The position numbers and the translations under genes are program-made. A stretch of 64,000 bases of DNA, from positions 20,051,759-20,115,758 of the forward strand of contig CAIIXF020000009.1 of the NCBI GenBank assembly GCA_903813345.2, written 5' to 3'. Of this stretch, positions 59,001 to 64,000 are shown one piece after another. Under the pieces are notes generated by a model. The model worked only from the letters and a program-made list of their open reading frames with translations, was not told the origin of the DNA and did not search any database. Numbering within the stretch: position 1 is the stretch's first letter; the number at the start of each line of letters is the position of its first letter. Origin of the DNA: Owenia fusiformis (lineage: Eukaryota; Annelida; Polychaeta; Sabellida; Oweniidae).

Positions 59001-62000
59001 ACAAGTCATAACAGACACGTTTACAAAAGCAGTCAGCCTGAAGAGAAATCAAACTGATAATATACGGAAGACGACCATTAAAGAGGTAGAAGATGTTTCG
59101 GACGAACTGGGTTTCTATGTTGACAATACCCTTTCAACATATCTCACGGGTAGTACCTTATTCCGAGAGGCTTTAAATGAGTACATTAAGAGTCCTTCAA
59201 AGCGTGAAGAATTAAGTATCGAACTAAAAACAATGGCTAGCGAGGTCCAAGAAGCATTGGCAGAACTGGAGAAGCTTGTCGTTGAATTAAAGAATGTCAA
59301 GAAAAAGGTTTTTATTTGATAATATTATTTTAAAACGAAAACGAAAAAAAAATTACTAACACCCCAGTCACACAGGCCGTGCGTCGACCGCAGATCAATT
59401 AAATCAGTGTATTTCTGCGGCGAGCGTAGGAAAACTACGCTCGCAATGCGGCCTCCGTACGGCGTATCCAGTTTTTTACAGGCCGCAGGGTCGCCGTAGA
59501 AATTATAACTCGGAGCTATAATATTTGTTCATTTCTGAGGTCCCCGTAGAAATGAACTGCCTCAACAAGATTGAATCATTATTTATCAATGTTTCACTAT
59601 CACTTTTCATTTGATATTACATCCTAGCACTATGAATAACATTTATAAATTGTCCCGATGTAAATAAAATGAAAAAAGTATTATTTATCAACAGAAATTT
59701 AAAATTCAACGTGCGGCTGCCGTGGGAAATGTGACTGCAAAAGTATGAGAGCGCAGAAATTCCACGGCGAGGGTAGAAATGTTACTGGCCGCAGAAATGA
59801 TAGACCGCAAGGTCGCCGTAGGAAATGTGACTGGGGTGTAACACCCCAGTCACATTTGTCGCACGGCGGCCGCAAGTCGACCGCAGATCAATTAAATCGA
59901 ATTTCTGCGGCGAGCGTAGAAAAACTACGCTCGCCTTGCGGCCTCCGTACGGCGAATGCAGATTTTTACAGGCCGCAGGGAAGGCGTAGAAATTATAACT
60001 CGGAGTTATAATATTTGTTCATTTCTGAGGTCCCCATAGAAATCAACTGGCTCAACAAGATTGAATCATTATTTGTCAATGTTTCACGATCACTTTTCAT
60101 TTGATATTTCATCCTAGCACTATGAATAATATTTATAAATTGTCTTGATGTAAATAAAATGAAAAAAGTATTATTTATCAACGAAAATTTAAAATTCACC
60201 GTGCGGCTGCCGTGGGAAATGTGCCGGACTGCAAAAGTATGAGTGCGCAGAAATTCTGCGGCGAGCGTAGAAATGTTACTGGCCGCAGAAATGATAGACC
60301 GCAAGGTCGCCGTAGGAAATGTGACTGTGAATGTAAGGCAAGCAATATTTCCGATGCGGATTTAAATTGGTTGATGTTCATAATAAAATCAATTCTAGCT
60401 TGCAGAAATTGACCCGGAGGAAGAAGATATCAGTATTAGTGATTTGAAATGGAAATTTGGACGAATGAAGACAAGAATTTTTGATCTGGTTGGCGGTTTT
60501 GGAGAAGCGGATGTGGAATCTGGACTTGGAAGGTCCATACAAATGGCTTTTGAGTTGCTTGAAAATGATGGTTTTATTAGCAAACGAAAGAAACGAGCAC
60601 CAACTTGTAAGAAATTAATACCTTTGAAAAATGGATGATCCTTTCCTTTAAACTGCTACAGCTGCAAATATTTTTGTCTATGATAGTTTATAGCATTTTT
60701 AATCAAATGTACGGAAATTCAAAGAATCAGTTCTCCTTCCCCGTGTCTACCCTAAAATGATAGACTCGTCCTTTAATATTTAGCTGGAGCAGAGGGACCA
60801 AACATATGCATAAAGCCATCTAAGTTCCCGATTACATTCGGAGAAAATTTCAATGGATTCATGGATGAGGTAAGATGACATTCACGAAACTTTTATTTAC
60901 AGATATTAGAATCACCCTGTGACTGTTCTATACGAAAACAAGCGGTGTGGATATAATGTGAGCATGGTGCGGATATTAACGGTCATTTTTGAATTTGAAT
61001 TTGTGATATTTCACAAACTAAGGCATGTTGGGTACTCAACTATATTCATACATATGTACAGGATCTCTTATAAAAATGAATTCGTGTAAATAGTTTTACA
61101 CTTGATTCTATAGAAAAACACCAAGCATCAATAACATTCTCTCAAAAGCATATAATTTGAAATTGCGGCTGTTACACAGCATTAACAGCATTCATTCCAT
61201 ATTGCTTGGTGATCGAGATAATTAATTGATATATTAATACAAATTGTTTTTGCATTTTGAAAGTTGAAATTTTTCTATTTGATTTCATACAAAATAGGAA
61301 ACATTAAACGAAAATGTGCTACCTCTAAACAAGCGGTGTGGATATCCGTAAAGTCATGATATCCACAAAGCTTATTTACAGGTAGCACATATCCGATAAA
61401 TGTTTTCAAGTTTATTTAATTCATAGAGAAAGTTAATGACTTTCAAAATGCAAAAATGATTTATATCGATGGGTCATCTCGATCACCAATACTGAATGAA
61501 GGCTGTAAGCGGTGTATGTAAGCGGCAATTTCAAATTCGTAGCTTTTGAGAAAGGATGAATGCTTAATGCGTCGTTAAAGAGTGAAGAACACAAATATAG
61601 ACAAAATCTCCCTTTTATTAGGTATCCTCTACAAATGAATGAATATAAGGAAGTACCCAACATGCCTTATTAGTTCTGAAATATCACAAATTCAAAAAAA
61701 ATAACCTTTAATATCCGCACCTTGAGCACATTATATCCACACCGCTTGTTTTCGTATAGCAAAGTCTGTATATGGTGAGAATGAAACAACATTACACTGA
61801 CATTGTTATGTTTAAAATGGTTCTACGATGCTTTTCCCAACGAACGAGGTTCATGGACGATATAGGAATTCTCTCCGTCCGTTTTTCCAATATTTAACAG
61901 CTATAAATGCAAAATTGTGCCAAGATCTGAATAGGTTTTTGGCATACTGGATAAATCATATAGTGGCCATTTTAAAATGTTCAATAAATGTGCGATGCTT

Positions 62001-62178
62001 ATCAGTGTGCGCTTTGTTTAACAAATATGAATCACAAAGCAAATATTTGTCTGATGGTATCTAATGTATATCCTGCCTTCAGATGACGGTATGCAATTTT
62101 GCTGCAACTATGGAGCAAATTGAACTCCACAAGAGTGGCATTGGCGAGGGAAGATTTGAAAGTTTGGCTTATCCATAA
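52254..62178 (+). CDS. Gene B: tandem paralogue of gene A, complete, 11 coding exons
   Basis: Exons: 52254-52362, 53004-53036, 54641-54823, 56533-56580, 57328-57495, 57647-58047, 58576-58675, 58964-59307, 60399-60606, 60784-60869, 62083-62178. The sum is 1776 nt, 591 residues plus TAA, with all junctions GT/AG and phases matching gene A. By residue: signal peptide 1-16 (MPLFILACLFMQSVLC); CBM14 48-108; second Cys module 109-180; LamG first part 181-347; helical insert 348-531 with KRKKR at 524-528; LamG end 532-591. An upstream in-frame ATG at 52209 was not used, because an acceptor AG at 52248-52249 sits 4 nt before the chosen ATG, as in gene A. Introns are larger than in A because of inserted transposons. 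Function is as for gene A. Confidence 0.88.
53311..54577. mobile_element. TIR element in gene B intron 2
   Basis: ATATCACGGTGTTATAGCAT and GACGGTTACG at the left are exactly mirrored at the right (CGTAACCGTC, ATGCTATAACACCGTGA). No ORF of note. Confidence 0.72.
54641..54823 (+). other. Gene B exon 3: CBM14 chitin-binding domain
   Basis: The cysteine pattern and motifs (DPDDCCHYIQC, TVWDPTLCAC) are the same as in gene A, and the length is identical at 183 nt. The extreme identity at nucleotide level suggests recent duplication or gene conversion. Confidence 0.9.
55398..56522. mobile_element. Inverted-repeat element abutting the exon 4 acceptor of gene B
   Basis: Degenerate arms rich in ATATG(C/T)CATA and CCGC words at both ends (TTGTGTTACACGG against CCGCGTAACAAATT). 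An internal near-perfect hairpin at 55649-55756 has CACTATGACGTGAAATATGC mirrored. The right end lies about 10 bp before the exon. Confidence 0.6.
56533..57495 (+). other. Gene B exons 4-5: second Cys-rich module
   Basis: Exon 4 (56533-56580, one codon shorter than in A) supplies FPEC. Exon 5 (57328-57495) supplies QCC, VNDGPWQTCPFG and CYC. The exon 4 acceptor lies only about 10 nt after the end of an inserted inverted-repeat element. Confidence 0.75.
56625..56889 (+). repeat. ~68-bp minisatellite in gene B intron 4
   Basis: The unit TGATTTATTGCTCAAAATCA...TACTCATCAATGTGAATAAT is repeated three to four times, with one partial unit. Confidence 0.75.
57647..58675 (+). other. Gene B exons 6-7: LamG first part
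   Basis: Exon 6 (401 nt, the same as A) encodes PCPCLRFSFDNP through ILKGIR. Exon 7 (58576-58675, 100 nt) encodes the YTFIALVYDMGEVSLYVGD strands. The main differences from gene A are conservative, for example IRPDSGF against IAPQSGF. Confidence 0.82.
59360..59838. mobile_element. Harbinger-like MITE, copy 2, in gene B intron 8
   Basis: CACCCCAGTCAC...GTGACTGGGGTG flanked by TAA on both sides, the 3-bp target duplication typical of PIF/Harbinger. Nearly identical in length and body to copies 1 and 3. Confidence 0.7.
59842..60333. mobile_element. Harbinger-like MITE, copy 3, tandem to copy 2
   Basis: Begins directly after the TAA that ends copy 2 and ends at ...GTGACTGTGAATG followed by TAA. 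The right terminus has diverged. The two copies thus share the middle TAA. Confidence 0.7.
60784..62178 (+). other. Gene B exons 10-11: C-terminal LamG strands and stop
   Basis: Exon 10 (60784-60869, 86 nt as in A) encodes PSKFPITFGENFNGFMDE. Exon 11 (62083-62178) encodes MTVCNFAATMEQIEL and the end of the protein, TAA at 62176-62178. A foldback element occupies the intron between them. Confidence 0.78.
60929..61759. mobile_element. Foldback element in the last intron of gene B
   Basis: CTATACGAAAACAAGCGGTG at the left is mirrored by CACCGCTTGTTTTCGTATAG at the right. Arms extend about 110 bp. An inner repeat of AAACAAGCGGTGTGGATATC occurs near 61328. Confidence 0.75.
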
Positions 62179-62253
62179 AAAAATCAGACTGGGAACTTTG
62201 AAATTAATCTAATGTAATATTTGCTATTGTAGTAAATCTTACTTGAAAACATC

Positions 62254-62259
62254 AATAAA
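62254..62259 (+). promoter_or_regulatory. Gene B polyadenylation signal AATAAA
   Basis: AATAAA 76 nt after the stop codon, at a spacing similar to gene A. Confidence 0.5.
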
Positions 62260-64000
62260 CCACAACAGATAAACGAATAATTTCCATTTTTTCCATGTTT
62301 CTTCCACTGGATATCATCGCCTAATTTTGTCAATGGGGAAGAGCAGTTCATTTTCAAAATTGCCACACAATCTATTTTTAGCGCGATCAAATGCTGCTTA
62401 TTCGAAGACAAAATGGACCAGCACATACAATTACAATATCAATCATATTTCTGCACGAAATTACGTCATAAACTCGGAATGATCGTTTTCCATAGTAACT
62501 TTTTAACTTATTTTAACGAAGGCTTCTAATTTTTCCCGTTTCCCGAATGGTCTAAATGGTGATTTGAATATTTTTACTTAAAAAAATATACATTTTCCTT
62601 TGTTTAGATTTTTAAGAAATATTGAAAATAACTCGTGTTAAAGGGGAGGAACAGTCAAGTGGGTCTAACTGAATATTAGAAAAATGCAAAATAAGTCATT
62701 TTTGATCGATTATTCTTACATTTTGTGAAGGCAAGGAGAACAATAGTTATTATTAAACGTTCTTATTTGAAGTAACAAATATTTTAATCGTTATTTGGAC
62801 TATCCAGGATAATCATTAGAAGCATTTGTCAAAATATATTAAAAAGTTAAAATGGAAAAACGTTTGTCCCGAGTGTAGGATGTTTGCGCCTTCGTATTAG
62901 ATCGAAATAGGCTTCAGACGAATTTCGTGCAAAAGCATGATTGGCATTGTCATTCCATGAGCTGGTTCATTTTGTCGTATGAGATTGAGAGCTATTTTCA
63001 CAGAGAGACAAACATATTGGATACTGTATAAGATAATGGGTATTTATTGCTTATTTGCCTGCTTGTTTGTATATATCTGACTGACCGACACATGCATTGA
63101 CAACAAAGTCACATACAACTGACCACTAATTTAATTGTTACCACTCCCTACATAAAACAAGAAAGCATTATTTGTTACAATATATTTTATTTTCTCATAC
63201 ATCTAAAAATGCATATGCTGAAAGGACGATTATTATGGTGTCGTTTCGTCTGATTCTGGTACTACAAGGTCGCTAAGTACTCCATCGAAGCAAAATTGGG
63301 TCTACAAAAGAGGAATTCAAAAATCCATAACAATATACACAATACACCCGAAATTCCTGAATTCCTGGGGCTCTTGCTAACACACTTTCATTATAAAAAG
63401 AAACAGCTGGGAACAACCTCCTTTTCTGAAATATCAACAAACCCAAGGCTTGAAACGAACCACACAGTTAGAAACCGTTCCCGTCGTGCAACTCCCCCCC
63501 CCCACACGATAAAACAAACCCCAAGCCGGGGGAAAAATATACCCCCTCCCTTGGTAAAACCTGGCTAAACCCCGGCAGAAGCTTCAGGGAGTTGACACAA
63601 GAGATACGAAGGATGATTAGAGCCATTACACAAGATATATGTGAGCATGTAGTCAGAACAACTTCACCCAGTGCGTTCAAAATATCCTCCAGGGACGAGC
63701 CATGCATTTTCAGAATGTTTTGTAAATAGCCAGAAAATCATGGACATTTGAAATTGACCAATGAAACTTATAACAACGAAAGAACATTGAACAGGGTTCC
63801 ATTGTACTAGATATAATGCTAAACCAATACTGGATGATCGAGTTATTAACATTTGTTTGGGTTACCTTTTTTGGTTCACCCTAAAGATATGGATTTTGAT
63901 CTCACATTTTATACTATTTTTCAAATACATCAAAGACGCCGTTAAGAGCACGGATGTGAAAAATCATTGGTTTGGATTCGTGCAGTTTTGTTTCCAGTTT
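62260..64000. other. Downstream flank of gene B, no gene recognised
   Basis: Several open frames up to 90 codons but none with a recognisable motif or matching the family. A C-run interrupts near 63491. I see no further paralogue. Confidence 0.4.

Larger units (their letters stand above)
58964..60606 (+). other. Gene B exons 8-9: helical insert with RKKR
   Basis: Exon 8 (58964-59307) and exon 9 (60399-60606) encode a Lys/Glu-rich helical segment ending GFISKRKKRAPT. The insert diverges more from gene A than the flanking LamG exons do, yet the basic motif is preserved. Two tandem MITEs sit in the intron between the two exons. Confidence 0.75.

Noticed and set aside
63296-63707. Overlapping ORFs near the right edge
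   Set aside because: Low-complexity C-run drives the open frames; neither translation resembles a known domain or this gene family.

Overview
This window is animal nuclear DNA: AT-rich, with genes split into many short exons by GT-AG introns and a heavy load of transposon debris. The only protein-coding genes I can support are four paralogues of one secreted, chitin-binding/LamG-type protein. Their domain order (signal peptide, peritrophin-A/CBM14 domain, second cysteine-rich peritrophin-like domain, LamG/concanavalin-like jelly roll) resembles Pif/BMSP-type shell-matrix proteins of molluscs, but without the VWA domain. A shell-forming lophotrochozoan, probably a mollusc, is therefore my best guess for the source. 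This is inference from domain order, not from a search.

Layout. Gene D (minus strand, exons 4417-11605) is incomplete: its first coding exon is not found and its 3' exons lie beyond the left edge. Gene C (minus, 21571-38920) is complete, with 15 coding exons and 654 residues. Gene A (plus, 41995-47452) has 11 coding exons and 598 residues. Gene B (plus, 52254-62178) has 11 coding exons and 591 residues. The order is D- C- | A+ B+, two tandem pairs placed head to head around a 3.1-kb spacer. I assembled the models by hand. Every splice site is GT/AG, phases agree across introns, and homologous exons have equal or near-equal lengths in all copies.

How the proteins work. The chitin-binding domains and signal peptides suggest extracellular, chitin-associated matrix proteins. 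The most unusual feature is that the LamG jelly roll appears to be split. The C-terminal LamG strands (the G-F-x-G-x-[IM]-D-E signature) are encoded by the last two exons. They are separated from the rest of the LamG domain by a helical, charged insert of about 190 residues (A/B) or 250 residues (C). That insert ends in a furin-like basic motif (RKKR in A and B, RTKR in C). A cleaved two-chain protein held together by its LamG fold, perhaps by a disulfide, is a reasonable hypothesis.

The rest is introns and intergenic DNA filled with non-autonomous DNA transposons (mariner/Tc1-like palindromes, Harbinger-like MITEs with TAA target duplications, a 3.3-kb long-TIR element, several foldback elements), decayed retroelements (two non-LTR fragments, one Penelope-type RT relic) and minisatellites. 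I found no confident functional tRNA or rRNA gene, and no CRISPR or prokaryotic feature.
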